Assembly (NCBI RefSeq): GCF_007785775.2
Contig: NZ_VNIK02000001.1
Location: 546,678-610,677, forward strand
Length of the DNA stretch: 64,000 nt
Direction of reading: 5' to 3'
Origin: Flagellimonas hadalis
GTDB taxonomy: Bacteria; Bacteroidota; Bacteroidia; Flavobacteriales; Flavobacteriaceae
The notes under the pieces are model-generated. The model was given only the letters and a program-made list of their open reading frames with translations, ran no database searches and was not told the DNA's origin. A program made the position numbers and the translations under genes. This document shows, piece after piece, positions 53,726 to 63,494 of the stretch; position 1 is the stretch's first letter; each line of letters starts with the position of its first letter.

Positions 53726-54925
53726 TCATTCTTTAGCAGGTCCTGTCATATAGGTATCCACAAAGTGGATAAGTTGCGTCCCATGTAAGTTTTTGGCCAG
53801 CACCCTACCCTCAGTGTCCAGTAGAAAGTTGGCAGGAATGGTTCTCAACCGCAGGGCATCCATCAACGGATTTTGGTCGCCCAACAAATGGGAGGCGTGC
53901 AACCATCTGTCGACCCCGTCACGTTCCATGGCATTTACCCATGCTTTTTCGTTGCTTTCCAATCCATAGGCAAGTATCTGGAAGCCATTGGGGCGGTACT
54001 TTTCCCAAAGAGGAAGCAGCACATTTCGGTTCTCGATACGGCAGGGGGCGCACCAAGAGGCCCAAACATCCAAAAGAAGCAGTTTTTCCCCTTTCAACAC
54101 CTCTCCCAAAAGCAAAGTTTCCCCACTTCTCATGGGGAATTCCAAACTCGGCATCAAATCGCCCATCAAAATGGGCAAATTAGCCTTGTCCGCTTTTAGA
54201 ACCAATTCTTGCACCAAGGGATGATCGGGATACAATGCACCCCATTCTTGGGCCTGCGCAAACAAAAATTCGGCAACCCGTTCGTAATCCCCTTCGGGAC
54301 TCACCCATCTGATGGCCAACAGTGCGGCCAATAGCTCTTCAGTACTGTTGGCAAAATCCATCAGTTCAGTCTGGTAATCGAGCAACTTCCCTTCCCGGTC
54401 CAACAGTGCTTCATCTGCGTCACTGACATTGGAGGAACTTTCCTTGTATTCATCAAAAGCCCGTAATCTTAAATCCCGTAACCGCAATATCTCTTTATTT
54501 GTTTCTGACGGGGATTCCATGGACAAGCTGGCCTGAAACTCATCGATGCTTGCCTTTATTGTTATTCGCTCCCCTGTCTTCCAAACCAAGGGAACGTAAT
54601 TGTCAGTGCGGGGGTCTTCGTTCTCCAACAGATTGGCAAAGCCCACTCCTCTTTTTTGAACAGCCAATTCCAACAATGTGGGATTTTCCATATGGGGCAA
54701 TCCGGAAAAACTAAAATAGCCATCCTTGCCCACAACGGCCGAATCCAAAGCACGGGCCACAAAACTTTGGCCCACATCACTCCATTTCCCGGGTTGGAGA
54801 AGATATATCTTTGGTCGCCATTCACTCCCGTGGGAAAGGTCGATAGTACCCGAGATTGGGTGTGGCTTTGAACAGCCGTCCATCAAAAAGGCTAGGAGCA
54901 CTACTAAGGGGAACACGGATCTCAT
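53726..54925 (-). CDS. TlpA-like thioredoxin-domain lipoprotein
   Basis: 399 residues. A lipobox (LAFLMDGC) anchors it. The first 240 residues form the beta-rich and helical region usual before flavobacterial TlpA domains. The C-terminal thioredoxin fold has WCAPC in LLLLDVWASWCAPCRIENR and the cis-proline RTIPANFLLD. It probably reduces or isomerises disulfides in the periplasm; the client is unknown. Confidence 0.9.
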   Translation of the reverse strand: MRSVFPLVVLLAFLMDGCSKPHPISGTIDLSHGSEWRPKIYLLQPGKWSDVGQSFVARALDSAVVGKDGYFSFSGLPHMENPTLLELAVQKRGVGFANLLENEDPRTDNYVPLVWKTGERITIKASIDEFQASLSMESPSETNKEILRLRDLRLRAFDEYKESSSNVSDADEALLDREGKLLDYQTELMDFANSTEELLAALLAIRWVSPEGDYERVAEFLFAQAQEWGALYPDHPLVQELVLKADKANLPILMGDLMPSLEFPMRSGETLLLGEVLKGEKLLLLDVWASWCAPCRIENRNVLLPLWEKYRPNGFQILAYGLESNEKAWVNAMERDGVDRWLHASHLLGDQNPLMDALRLRTIPANFLLDTEGRVLAKNLHGTQLIHFVDTYMTGPAKE

Positions 54926-55048
54926 CCTGTAAAATTAATGATTTACGGATCTTCTTCTTTTCATAAAAACCGGTAAAATCATTTAAAAGCCTCGAAGTTA
55001 TGTGAAGGTCTATTTTACGACCAATCGGGATAATCACACACTTTCTTC

Positions 55049-55432
55049 ATGAAAACCAAACGAATTGCCTCAGCCCTGCTCCGGATCGTTCCCGCAATCA
55101 TTCTTCTGCAAACATTGTATTTTAAGTTTACCGCCGCCCCGGAATCGGTGTTCATTTTCAAGACATTGGGATTGGAACCTTATGGACGCATCGGGTTGGG
55201 TGTTTTGGAACTCATTACCGCAGTGCTCCTCCTCGTTCCCCGGACCACTTGGATCGGTGCGCTGCTGGGAATGGGAATCATGGCAGGTGCCCTTTTCTCC
55301 CACATCACCACGCTTGGGGTGGTCGTTCAGGATGATGGTGGCACCTTGTTCATCCTGGCCCTGATCACTTTTGTGTGTTGCTCGGCTTTGGCCTGGATAC
55401 AACGTGGACAGATTCCTTTCTTCAAAAGATAA
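55049..55432 (+). CDS. DoxX-like small membrane protein
   Basis: 127 residues with four hydrophobic segments (RIVPAIILLQTLYFKF, GVLELITAVLLLVP, LGMGIMAGALFSHI, LFILALITFVCCSALAW), the plan of DoxX/MauE proteins, which often support respiratory or redox enzymes. A YFKFTA start and GxLELITAVLLL are family features. No specific role can be given. Confidence 0.8.
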   Translation: MKTKRIASALLRIVPAIILLQTLYFKFTAAPESVFIFKTLGLEPYGRIGLGVLELITAVLLLVPRTTWIGALLGMGIMAGALFSHITTLGVVVQDDGGTLFILALITFVCCSALAWIQRGQIPFFKR

Positions 55433-55495
55433 TCCCACATTAGGATAGCGGTTTTGTCAAATTGAGGTTATTTTTAATCCCTCAAAAAAAATACA

Positions 55496-55834
55496 ATGTC
55501 TGATAATTTGACCTGGAGCGATTTTATGAAAGTGGAAATGGTAGTGGGTACCATCCTGTCGGCCGAGACGTTTGAAGAGGTACGGAACCCCGCTTACAAA
55601 ATGCTCATCGATTTTGGCCCTTTGGGCCAGCGAAAGACCTCTGCACAGATCACCAAACTTTACCAACCTGACGAACTCATCGGAAAACAGGTAGTGGCCG
55701 TGGTCAACTTTCCGCCAAAACAGATTGCCAACATGATGAGTGAGTGCCTGGTCTTGGGCGGCGTGGGCGACAATGGTGAAGTGACCCTCATCCAACCCGA
55801 AAGAAGTGTGGAAAACGGAACACGCATCGGTTAA
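55496..55834 (+). CDS. csaA: tRNA-binding protein CsaA-like
   Basis: A 112-residue EMAP-II/Trbp111 OB-fold: WSDFMKVEMVVGTILSAETFEEVRNPAYKM, IDFGPLGQRKTSAQI, VVAVVNFPPKQIANMMSECLVLGG. CsaA binds tRNA and has been proposed as a secretion chaperone in Bacillus. It ends nine bases from the convergent antiporter gene. Confidence 0.92.
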   Translation: MSDNLTWSDFMKVEMVVGTILSAETFEEVRNPAYKMLIDFGPLGQRKTSAQITKLYQPDELIGKQVVAVVNFPPKQIANMMSECLVLGGVGDNGEVTLIQPERSVENGTRIG

Positions 55835-55843
55835 CCGACAAAT

Positions 55844-57328
55844 TTATCCTTCGGCCACATTGGCCCCCGACAAGGAAAGGGACTCATAGACCTTCTCCAA
55901 TATCTCGGGTTTGTCCGTGAGCACCACCAGCCTGTCGTTTGCCTGCAGTTCCGTTGAGCCATTGGGAGTAAGGTAATTTCCATCGCGTTCTATCATGGCG
56001 ATGATGGCCTTCTTCGGAAAGTTCAGGTTCACGATCTTCAACCCCACCGTGGGACAACCTTCTTGTATGGCAATCTCCTTCATGATGGCCTTGGGATGTT
56101 CCGTGAGAAGTTCATCCGTGGGCGATAGGGGTTTTGCCTTTTCCGGTAGGCCCACATGGAGCCATTTGGCCACTAGGGACAACGTGCTGCCCTGTATAAG
56201 CACAGAAGTCAATGACACGAAGAACACGATATTGAATATCATATCGGCCTTGTCTATGCCTGCCAAGAGCGGATAGGTGGCAAAAACGATGGGCACGGCA
56301 CCCCTCAACCCTACCCAGGAAATGTAGAACCTGCGCCTTAACTTCATCCGGAAGGGCAACAACGAGATGAGCACTGCCACTGGACGGGCCACAAAGATCA
56401 AAAAGAGGGAGATCATCAACCCTATTCCTATAAAAGGTACAATTTGCGTAGGAAAGACCAATAGGCCCAATGTCAAGAAGAGGGCTATCTGCATCAGCCA
56501 GGCCAGACCATCGAACATCCGCATGATGGTCTTTTTGTGTATCAGGTTCTGGTTCCCCAGATATACCGAGCAGATGTATATGGCCAAAAATCCGTTACCC
56601 CCCACGAAGTCGGTCGCCGAAAACGTGATGAACATGAGGGCGATGGTCAGAACGGGATAGAGTCCTTCAAAATCCAACTGGATACGGTTGATGATGATCT
56701 TGCTCAGCTTCCCGAAGAGAAACCCTGCAATACCTCCGATCACCATTTGCATAAAAAACAGGGGCAGAACGGAAAGGATACTTTTATCAGGTTCTTGCAC
56801 CAATGACAGGAAAGCGATGGTCAGCACATAGGCCATGGGGTCGTTACTTCCGCTCTCCAGTTCCAATGTCGGTCTCAGGTTCTTTTTGAGGGCAAGGTTC
56901 TTTCCCCTTAATATGGAAAACACCGCTGCCGCATCCGTGGAGGACACAATGGCGCCCAACAATAAACTTTCATACAGCCCAAAATCGGTGATCAAATACA
57001 CAAAATAGCCCAAACCCACGGCCGTGAGCAAAACCCCCAAAGTGGAAAGGGCCACCCCCTCCTTGAGCACGGGCTTCACCGATTGCCAGTTGGTGTCCAG
57101 CCCTCCAGAAAACAGGATGAAGTTCAAGGAAACCACGCCCACAAACTGGGCAATCTTGGGATTGTCAAAATAGATGCCGCCAATGCCGTCCGATCCCGCC
57201 AACATCCCTATGGTCAAGAACAATAACAGGGTGGGAACCCCAAAACGATAGCTGGTCTTACCGGCAATGATGCTGATCAAAAGCAATACAGAGCCAATAA
57301 GGATGATGTTCTCTATGGTAATGTTCAT
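55844..57328 (-). CDS. CPA1-family K+/H+ antiporter with RCK_C domain (NhaP2/CvrA-like)
   Basis: 494 residues. About 12 membrane segments to residue 400, with the ion-site motif VSSTDAAAVFSIL and LELESGSNDPMAYVL; then a cytosolic TrkA-C/RCK_C domain (VGLKIVNLNFPKKAIIAMIERDGNYLTPNG...DRLVVLTDKPE). This domain order is that of the K+/H+ antiporter NhaP2, which protects against K+ overload at alkaline pH. Confidence 0.92.
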   Translation of the reverse strand: MNITIENIILIGSVLLLISIIAGKTSYRFGVPTLLLFLTIGMLAGSDGIGGIYFDNPKIAQFVGVVSLNFILFSGGLDTNWQSVKPVLKEGVALSTLGVLLTAVGLGYFVYLITDFGLYESLLLGAIVSSTDAAAVFSILRGKNLALKKNLRPTLELESGSNDPMAYVLTIAFLSLVQEPDKSILSVLPLFFMQMVIGGIAGFLFGKLSKIIINRIQLDFEGLYPVLTIALMFITFSATDFVGGNGFLAIYICSVYLGNQNLIHKKTIMRMFDGLAWLMQIALFLTLGLLVFPTQIVPFIGIGLMISLFLIFVARPVAVLISLLPFRMKLRRRFYISWVGLRGAVPIVFATYPLLAGIDKADMIFNIVFFVSLTSVLIQGSTLSLVAKWLHVGLPEKAKPLSPTDELLTEHPKAIMKEIAIQEGCPTVGLKIVNLNFPKKAIIAMIERDGNYLTPNGSTELQANDRLVVLTDKPEILEKVYESLSLSGANVAEG

Positions 57329-57654
57329 ATGTTCAGGATAGTGGCTGTAAAATGTACCAAACTATTTGTTTTGGCGTTTATCGAAATGGCTAATTTAATC
57401 GAATTTGACCGATTTATGGCGAGGATAGCCTTCCCAGATTTGGACTTTGTTATGGATCTAGTTTTCAGTCGTCCATCGGTGCAAAAAGTTCGTTTACTGG
57501 TATTTTTGAGTTCATTCGCCTATTAAAAGACTCAAATTTATTCGATGAAATACACTTTTTAGTCGTTAAAAGTCAAAACCTATGAAAAATTGATAAGTAT
57601 TTGCTTGGTTTCTTTTTGATCTTTGTCATGTATTAACCCCCAAATCTATACATC
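57329..57654. other. Intergenic region between the antiporter and the PD40 gene
   Basis: A 326-base A/T-rich gap between divergent genes. It must hold both promoters. The last 30 bases contain the leader motif CCCAAATCT (57639-57647). No gene with coding character, repeat or hairpin terminator is seen. Confidence 0.5.
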
Positions 57655-57657
57655 ATG
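57639..57657 (+). promoter_or_regulatory. Shared leader motif, copy 1 (PD40 gene)
   Basis: CCCAAATCT at 57639-57647, then seven bases ending ATC, then ATGA. The same block precedes the small open frame at 58886 and the response regulator at 59195. Confidence 0.5.
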
Positions 57658-58503
57658 ACACGATCTACAATTTACAGCCTACTTGTTTCAGGAATGATTC
57701 TTGCCACCCAAAACACTTTTGGGCAAATGGCAAAAGAAATGATAGATGAGAACATAAACGGAGGTGTTTCCACCGTAGATGGTTATGTACCCTCCATGTC
57801 TGTCACCCAGGATGGAAAAATTGCCTACTTCAGCAAGGCCACCTATCAGAAACCACTATATGGGGTGTTCTCCAAAAAAGAATTGATCCACGAGATCTAC
57901 CGCACGGAATACATCAACGGTAAATGGACCAATATCACCAAAATGGATGTCTGTCCCCAGCACTACTCCGCCAAGCACCCCACTGTTTCCGATGATGGAA
58001 AGCGACTGTTCTTTGCCTCGAACATGAAAGGCAGTTATGGCAAATATGACATTTATGTGGCCGACATCAATAAAGATGGCAGTCTTGGTGTCTCCAAGAA
58101 CCTAGGCCCAAAAGTGAACACCAAAGAGGACGAACTCTACCCCAACATCTACAACGGTACCTTGCTCTTCTTCGCTTCCGAAGGACGCGATGGTTACGGT
58201 GGATTGGACCTGTATGCCACCCAAGTGGTACAGAACACCCTTACCCCTTCCGTTAACCTCGGTAACCACATCAACAGCGACAGCGATGACTATGCCATCC
58301 AACTTAGCCCAGAAAAGAAATTGGGGTTGGTAGTGTCCAACAGAGGCTTCAACAACACCATATCCCAATACACGGTGGCCTACGGACGTCCTGAAAAACA
58401 AGATGATTATAAGGATATTGCTCAAAGGGACATGGACCTTCAAACGGCAATGAATGTAGGTTCTGAATACAAATACACAGATACCTCCTTCGAGGACAAA
58501 TAA
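57655..58503 (+). CDS. Secreted PD40 (WD40-like beta-propeller) repeat protein
   Basis: 282 residues with a signal peptide (STIYSLLVSGMILATQNTFG). Four blades are recognisable from repeats such as KHPTVSDDGKRLFFASNMKGSYGKYDIYVAD, ELYPNIYNGTLLFFASEGRDGYGGLDLY and DYAIQLSPEKKLGLVVSNRG. Similar propellers occur in OmpA-type proteins near type IX secretion genes, but no OmpA domain is present and the protein ends after the propeller. It shares its leader motif with the response regulator further on, so common control is possible. Confidence 0.8.
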   Translation: MTRSTIYSLLVSGMILATQNTFGQMAKEMIDENINGGVSTVDGYVPSMSVTQDGKIAYFSKATYQKPLYGVFSKKELIHEIYRTEYINGKWTNITKMDVCPQHYSAKHPTVSDDGKRLFFASNMKGSYGKYDIYVADINKDGSLGVSKNLGPKVNTKEDELYPNIYNGTLLFFASEGRDGYGGLDLYATQVVQNTLTPSVNLGNHINSDSDDYAIQLSPEKKLGLVVSNRGFNNTISQYTVAYGRPEKQDDYKDIAQRDMDLQTAMNVGSEYKYTDTSFEDK

Positions 58504-58672
58504 AAATATAATGACTAAAAATCGGTCAACTACCTGGTAAAGTGTCAACTGATGCGTTTCATAGCCGAGAATTCGAAACACTCATGACCATGATAAGAAA
58601 GACAGGGGGAACTGACAGTCTATCATAGAAAGCGGGTTGTATTATTTCAATCTGACCGATTTTTTCACCAAG

Positions 58673-58706
58673 AATAGGATGCTCTCAAAAGCATCCTATT
58701 TTTTTT
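58673..58706 (+). terminator. Terminator behind the PD40 gene
   Basis: AATAGGATGCT (58673-58683) and AGCATCCTATT (58690-58700) form an 11-pair stem with loop CTCAAA, followed by eight T. Confidence 0.9.
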
Positions 58707-58869
58707 GTTTATAGTTTGACAAACAGCCAATTACAAACTTATTCTTTTCATATCAGCCTTCATTCTGGACTTTGAGGAGGGTACAAGCAAGTGCATTTGA
58801 ACGAAAAGCACTACAAAAAATTCTATGCAATGCAAAAAAATTATACTTTAACTCTTGAAATAATACAAT

Positions 58870-58888
58870 CCCAAATCTATTAGTCATG
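58870..58888 (+). promoter_or_regulatory. Shared leader motif, copy 2
   Basis: CCCAAATCT at 58870-58878, seven bases ending GTC, then ATGA, with TATACTTTAA upstream (58841-58850) as a possible promoter element. Confidence 0.45.
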
Positions 58889-58951
58889 AAAAAAAACTAC
58901 AACTCTCGGAAAAAAGGCATCCCTAAACCTCATTTGGATCCTTCATTTTAA
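58886..58951 (+). CDS. Possible 21-residue basic peptide
   Basis: A short frame MKKNYNSRKKGIPK-PHLDPSF ending in TAA. It is supported only by its position directly behind the same leader motif that precedes two real genes. It is strongly basic, without a membrane segment. It could be a small protein, a leader peptide or the remnant of a duplicated start region. Confidence 0.3.
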   Translation: MKKNYNSRKKGIPKPHLDPSF

Positions 58952-59177
58952 GAAGGCAACCTACCTCTTCTAAACTTTATTTTTTGACCTGATCCTTTGG
59001 ATCTCACCCGGACTGAAAGTCTAGGAATGGGTCTGTATTGCACATGTTTTTGGTCGTTCAAGAGCATGGATCGGCATATTGCACCCTTTTTCCAACCCTT
59101 TCAAACTGTGGAACGGGCTCTTTATGCCCTATGGCAAACCTCTAAATTCAAAGAAAAATGTAAAAGTTATCAATCCC

Positions 59178-59197
59178 CCCAAATCTTTCTTATCATG
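59178..59197 (+). promoter_or_regulatory. Shared leader motif, copy 3 (response regulator)
   Basis: CCCAAATCT at 59178-59186, eight bases ending ATC, then ATGA. It supports the ATG at 59195 as the true start of the regulator. Confidence 0.5.
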
Positions 59198-59839
59198 AAA
59201 ACAAATGCATTAAAAATTGCCATCATCGACAACGATGAGGCACTCGACCCTATTTATCGGCTTTATTTCAGCGAACATGTCGGGTATGAACTCCATGGAG
59301 TCTACAAATCGGTACAAGGGCTGCTCTCCAGTTTCGGCCGCACACACCCGGACATTATTATCTGTGAGGCACAGCTCAACGGCATCTCTGGAATAGATGG
59401 CCTGGATTACTTTCTGAAGAAAAATGAAGATCTCAAAGTACTGATGATGAGCAAAAAAAATGATTTCAAGCTCATCAAGGAGGCCTTTAAGAAAGGAGCT
59501 TCGGGCTACCTGATCAAACCCCTCTCCAAGGAAAGGTTTTTCAATGCTTTGGAAGCCTTGCACCTACATGGTGTGGCCTTGGAGCACGATGTAGCCAAAA
59601 AGATCATCAACTCGTTCCAGACGAAGAGCTTTGAGTCGTTCTCCCGAAAGGAAAACCAGATCATAGAATTGCTCACCCAAGGTTTTACCTACAAGATGAT
59701 TGCCGATAGGCTCTGTGTAACGCCCAGCGCGGTGAATTTCCACATCCAGAACATTTACGTCAAACTGAATGTGAACTCCAAATCGGAAGCTTTGCAAAAG
59801 TTAAAGGAAATGGAGATTCGCCAACTCAATGCGGCTTAG
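59195..59839 (+). CDS. LuxR/NarL-type response regulator with Glu at the phosphorylation site
   Basis: 214 residues from the ATG at 59195. The receiver domain (1-130) has the acidic pair (D12, D14 in IIDNDEALD), the switch Ser86 (VLMMSKKND) and Lys108 (GYLIKPLS). At the phospho-acceptor position (HPDIIICEAQLNG) there is Glu58 instead of Asp, with a three-residue insertion behind it. Glu can mimic the phosphorylated state, so the protein may act without a kinase. The C-terminal helix-turn-helix (SRKENQIIELLTQGFTYKMIADRLCVTPSAVNFHIQNIYVKL) is a normal GerE/LuxR domain. No histidine kinase is adjacent. Confidence 0.88.
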   Translation: MKTNALKIAIIDNDEALDPIYRLYFSEHVGYELHGVYKSVQGLLSSFGRTHPDIIICEAQLNGISGIDGLDYFLKKNEDLKVLMMSKKNDFKLIKEAFKKGASGYLIKPLSKERFFNALEALHLHGVALEHDVAKKIINSFQTKSFESFSRKENQIIELLTQGFTYKMIADRLCVTPSAVNFHIQNIYVKLNVNSKSEALQKLKEMEIRQLNAA

Positions 59840-59860
59840 ATCTGTATTTTGAACAAAAGC

Positions 59861-59895
59861 AAAAGGCCCCGACATAAAATGTCGGGGCCTTTTTT
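59861..59895. terminator. Bidirectional terminator between the response regulator and dnaK
   Basis: AAGGCCCCGACAT (59863-59875) and ATGTCGGGGCCTT (59879-59891) form a 13-pair stem with loop AAA and T runs on both strands; it serves both convergent genes. Confidence 0.92.
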
Positions 59896-59916
59896 GATTA
59901 TTTGATATGGGAGAAA

Positions 59917-61836
59917 TTATTTCACTTCCTCGAAGTCAACGTCTTCCACATTATCGCCTTCCTTGGCTCCGCCTCCTGCTGCGCTATCCGCTCCGGCAGA
60001 AGCACCTGCTGCACCGTTGGCCTGCGCCGCATCGGCTTGAGCCTTGTACATTTCCTCGGAAGCGACTTTCCAGGCTTCGTTGATTTTGTTCAACGCAGGC
60101 TCAATGACCGCCAAATCCTTGCTCTCATAAGCCTTTTTCAATTCTTCCAGAGCATCTTCAATTGGCTTTTTCTTGTCATCGGACAATTTATCGCCAAACT
60201 CCTTCAACTGCTTTTCAGTCTGGAAGATCATGCCGTCGGCCTCGTTCAACTTATCGGCGGTTTCCTTCGCTTTTTTGTCCGCTTCGGCATTGGCCTCGGC
60301 TTCGGCCTTCATCTTTTTGATTTCTTCCTCGGTCAAACCAGAAGATGCCTCGATACGGATATCTTGGGTCTTGTTCGTGGCTTTGTCCGTTGCAGAAACC
60401 TTGATGATACCATTGGCATCGATATCGAAGGTCACTTCAATCTGAGGCGTACCCCTTGGTGCCGGTGGAATACCGTCCAAGTGGAACCTACCGATGGTTT
60501 TGTTGTCCGCTGCCATAGGGCGCTCTCCTTGCAATACGTGGATTTCCACCGAAGGTTGATTGTCCGCCGCAGTGGAGAACACTTGCGATTTCTTTGTTGG
60601 AATGGTGGTGTTGGACTCGATCAATTTGGTCATTACACCGCCCATGGTCTCGATACCCAAAGAAAGTGGGGTAACATCCAACAAGAGTACATCTTTCACA
60701 TCCCCGGTCAATACCCCTCCTTGGATAGCGGCACCTACGGCCACTACCTCATCTGGGTTTACCCCTTTGGATGGCTTTTTTCCGAAGAATTTCTCAACCG
60801 CTTCCTGTACCGCAGGAATACGGGTGGAACCACCTACCAGGATAATCTCATCGATATCGCTCTTGGAAAGTCCGGCAGATTTCAATGCTTTTTCACAGGG
60901 CTCAATGGTCCTTTTGACCAAATCGGCGATCAATTGCTCAAACTTGGCCCTTGACAAGGTCCTTACCAAGTGCTTGGGCCCTGAAGCAGTCGCCGTTACA
61001 TAAGGTAGGTTGATCTCTGTCTGTGCAGAAGATGACAATTCGATCTTGGCCTTTTCGGCAGCTTCCCTCAAACGTTGAAGAGCCATGGGATCCTTGCGAA
61101 GGTCCATGTCCTCATCTTTCTTGAACTCCTCTGCCAACCAATCGATGATCTTTTGGTCCACATCGTCACCGCCCAAGTGGGTATCCCCGTCTGTGGCCAG
61201 TACTTCGAACACACCGTCACCCAACTCTAGGATGGAAACGTCGTGCGTACCTCCACCAAAGTCAAATACCACAATTTTTTGGTCCTTGTCCTTCTTATCC
61301 AGACCATAGGCCAAAGAGGCTGCGGTCGGTTCGTTGATGATTCGCTCCACGGTCAGTCCAGCAATCTCACCGGCTTCCTTGGTGGCTTGACGTTGCGAAT
61401 CGTTAAAATATGCTGGAACGGTGATGACCGCCCTAGTCACGTCTTGTCCTAAGTAATCCTCGGCAGTTTTCTTCATTTTTTGAAGAATCATGGCCGAAAG
61501 CTCTTGTGGGGTGTACAAACGACCATCGATATCCACCCTAGGGGTATCGTTGTCGCCTTTTACCACTTTGTAAGGCACCCTTTCCGCTTCCTTTTGCGAC
61601 TCGGAATACTTGTTCCCCATGAACCGCTTAATGGAATAAATGGTCTTATGGGGGTTGGTCACCGCCTGTCTTTTTGCAGGGTCACCGACCTTAATCTCTC
61701 CGCCTTCCACAAACGCGATCATGGATGGGGTTGTGCGCTTTCCCTCTGCATTGGGGATCACCACAGGTTCGTTACCTTCCATTACAGAGACGCAGGAGTT
61801 GGTCGTACCCAAGTCTATACCTATAATTTTGCTCAT
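59917..61836 (-). CDS. dnaK: Chaperone DnaK (Hsp70)
   Basis: 639 residues. The actin-like ATPase starts [21 protein letters not shown] and has [14 protein letters not shown] and [14 protein letters not shown]; the substrate domain follows after [16 protein letters not shown]. The C-terminal tail is alanine-rich and acidic and ends in EDVDFEEVK. DnaJ and GrpE are not next to it. Confidence 0.98.
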   Translation of the reverse strand: MSKIIGIDLGTTNSCVSVMEGNEPVVIPNAEGKRTTPSMIAFVEGGEIKVGDPAKRQAVTNPHKTIYSIKRFMGNKYSESQKEAERVPYKVVKGDNDTPRVDIDGRLYTPQELSAMILQKMKKTAEDYLGQDVTRAVITVPAYFNDSQRQATKEAGEIAGLTVERIINEPTAASLAYGLDKKDKDQKIVVFDFGGGTHDVSILELGDGVFEVLATDGDTHLGGDDVDQKIIDWLAEEFKKDEDMDLRKDPMALQRLREAAEKAKIELSSSAQTEINLPYVTATASGPKHLVRTLSRAKFEQLIADLVKRTIEPCEKALKSAGLSKSDIDEIILVGGSTRIPAVQEAVEKFFGKKPSKGVNPDEVVAVGAAIQGGVLTGDVKDVLLLDVTPLSLGIETMGGVMTKLIESNTTIPTKKSQVFSTAADNQPSVEIHVLQGERPMAADNKTIGRFHLDGIPPAPRGTPQIEVTFDIDANGIIKVSATDKATNKTQDIRIEASSGLTEEEIKKMKAEAEANAEADKKAKETADKLNEADGMIFQTEKQLKEFGDKLSDDKKKPIEDALEELKKAYESKDLAVIEPALNKINEAWKVASEEMYKAQADAAQANGAAGASAGADSAAGGGAKEGDNVEDVDFEEVK

Positions 61837-61920
61837 CGTATCTAAAAGTTATATCTGTTTAAAAATTATTTTCTTGTCCTTGGTCATGAAGTGTCAATGA
61901 TTATGCCATGACCGAGAATA

Positions 61921-61933
61921 TGACAAGGTGTCA
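61921..61933 (-). promoter_or_regulatory. Perfect inverted repeat upstream of dnaK
   Basis: TGACA-AGG-TGTCA at 61921-61933, 85 bases before the dnaK ATG. Related halves TGTCCTTGGTCA (61875-61886) and TGTCAATGA (61892-61900) lie between it and the gene. It could be a heat-shock operator or activator site; no such site is established for this group to my knowledge. Confidence 0.45.
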
Positions 61934-62044
61934 GCAAATTGAAAAATCTTCAGTAAGAGTCCTTTAAAATAATGTGTGATCGATCATACCGAAAAATATA
62001 CGTGTCCTTAATCGGATATTCTCAATTTATTTCCCTTAGCTTCC

Positions 62045-62052
62045 TATATTTG
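62045..62052 (+). promoter_or_regulatory. -7 promoter element of sdaA
   Basis: TATATTTG, a full TAnnTTTG match, 17 bases before the sdaA ATG. Confidence 0.55.
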
Positions 62053-62069
62053 AAACCATAATCCAAACT

Positions 62070-63494
62070 ATGGAATGTATCAGTGTGTTCGATATGCTCA
62101 AGATTGGGGTGGGGCCTTCCAGTTCGCACACCCTTGGACCTTGGCGTGCAGCAGAGCGTTGGATCGGTGAACTGAAGGAGCAACAACTTTTTAATAACGT
62201 AGAAGCCATTTCCGTTTTCCTGTATGGCTCCCTCTCCCTCACCGGAAAAGGGCATGCCACAGATGTTGCCGTGGTCATGGGGTTGATGGGCACCGATCCA
62301 CAAACGGTTCCCATTGACAGTATTTCAGGAAGTATTGACAGGGTGAAGGCAGAAAACCTTCTGAATCTTTCCGGTGAACGCAACATCCCTTTCCATTTTG
62401 GGAAAGACATTGTCTTCAAAAAGGAATTTTTGCCCTTCCATGCCAACGGCATCCGGTTTGAGGCCAAATTGACGAATGGAAATACCGTTTCAGAAACCTA
62501 CTATTCCATAGGGGGCGGGTTTGTGGTGAAAGAAGAACTCATCAACTCCAAAGAGAACAAGGAAACCTTCAAAAGTTTTCCCTTCCCGGTACAAACAGGC
62601 AGTGAGCTTCTGCATTATTGTGAATCGGAAAATAAACGCATTTCAGAAATCGTGATGGCAAACGAACTTTCGCTACGGACAGAAGCGGAAATCGATGAAG
62701 GTCTCCAACGCATTTGGAACACCATGTTGGAAAGCATGTATGTGGGCTGCCACACCGAAGGGAAACTGCCCGGAGGCCTGAACGTGAAGCGAAGGGCCTT
62801 TGAAATGCACCAAAAACTCAAGGGGGACATCCCCTACTCCAATCCGCAGGAATGGCTGGAAAGCATCCGGGAGACGGAGGTAAAGTTCCGACAGATCATC
62901 AAATGGGTGAGCTGCTTCGCCCTCAGCGTCAATGAAGTGAACGCTTCCCTTGGGCGTGTGGTGACCGCGCCCACCAACGGGAGCGCCGGGGTCATTCCCG
63001 CTGTGTTGATGTATTATATGGTCATCGAGAACCACGATGCAAACTTTGATGATGTCCGACAGTTTTTGTTGGTGGCCAGTGAGGTAGGTAGTATTTTCAA
63101 AAAAGGGGCCACCATATCCGCGGCCATGGGAGGGTGCCAGGCAGAAATAGGAGTGTCATCGGCCATGGCCGCAGCGGGATTGACCGAACTCATGGGCGGA
63201 ACCCCCGAACAGGTGCTCATGGCCGCAGAGATTGCCATGGAACACCATTTGGGACTTACCTGTGACCCGATTGGAGGATTGGTGCAGGTGCCCTGTATCG
63301 AACGGAACGCCATGGGGGCCATCAAGGCCATCAATGCTGCGGAACTTGCGCTGGACAGCGACCCCAAGGAGGCAAAAGTGCCCTTGGACAAGGTGGTCAA
63401 TACCATGTGGGAGACCGCAAAGGACATGAGTTCCAAATACAAGGAAACTTCCGAGGGAGGCTTGGCAGTGGGCGTCTTCTTGAGTGATTGTTAA
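62070..63494 (+). CDS. sdaA: L-serine ammonia-lyase (iron-sulfur type, single chain)
   Basis: Deaminates serine to pyruvate. 474 residues with the beta domain first ([25 protein letters not shown] at 17-21) and the alpha catalytic domain ([65 protein letters not shown]). The Fe-S cysteines lie in GGCQAE, LTCDP and VPCIE. It ends with a stop codon overlapping that of the next, convergent gene. Confidence 0.96.
   Translation: MECISVFDMLKIGVGPSSSHTLGPWRAAERWIGELKEQQLFNNVEAISVFLYGSLSLTGKGHATDVAVVMGLMGTDPQTVPIDSISGSIDRVKAENLLNLSGERNIPFHFGKDIVFKKEFLPFHANGIRFEAKLTNGNTVSETYYSIGGGFVVKEELINSKENKETFKSFPFPVQTGSELLHYCESENKRISEIVMANELSLRTEAEIDEGLQRIWNTMLESMYVGCHTEGKLPGGLNVKRRAFEMHQKLKGDIPYSNPQEWLESIRETEVKFRQIIKWVSCFALSVNEVNASLGRVVTAPTNGSAGVIPAVLMYYMVIENHDANFDDVRQFLLVASEVGSIFKKGATISAAMGGCQAEIGVSSAMAAAGLTELMGGTPEQVLMAAEIAMEHHLGLTCDPIGGLVQVPCIERNAMGAIKAINAAELALDSDPKEAKVPLDKVVNTMWETAKDMSSKYKETSEGGLAVGVFLSDC

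Larger units (their letters stand above)
58504..59194. other. Long intergenic region between the PD40 gene and the response regulator
   Basis: 691 bases. It holds a strong terminator (58673-58706), a 21-residue open frame with the shared leader motif (58886-58951), and a third leader copy just before the regulator. The rest is A/T-rich without coding character; an in-frame extension of the regulator to 58997 has no domain and is not used. Confidence 0.55.

Noticed and set aside
57329-57526. Plus-strand frame of 65 codons in front of the PD40 gene
   Set aside because: It occupies the divergent promoter region of the antiporter and PD40 genes and shows no domain; probably chance.
58997-59194. 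66-residue N-terminal extension of the response regulator
   Set aside because: The extension has no domain character, and the leader motif lies directly before the ATG at 59195, where the receiver domain begins.
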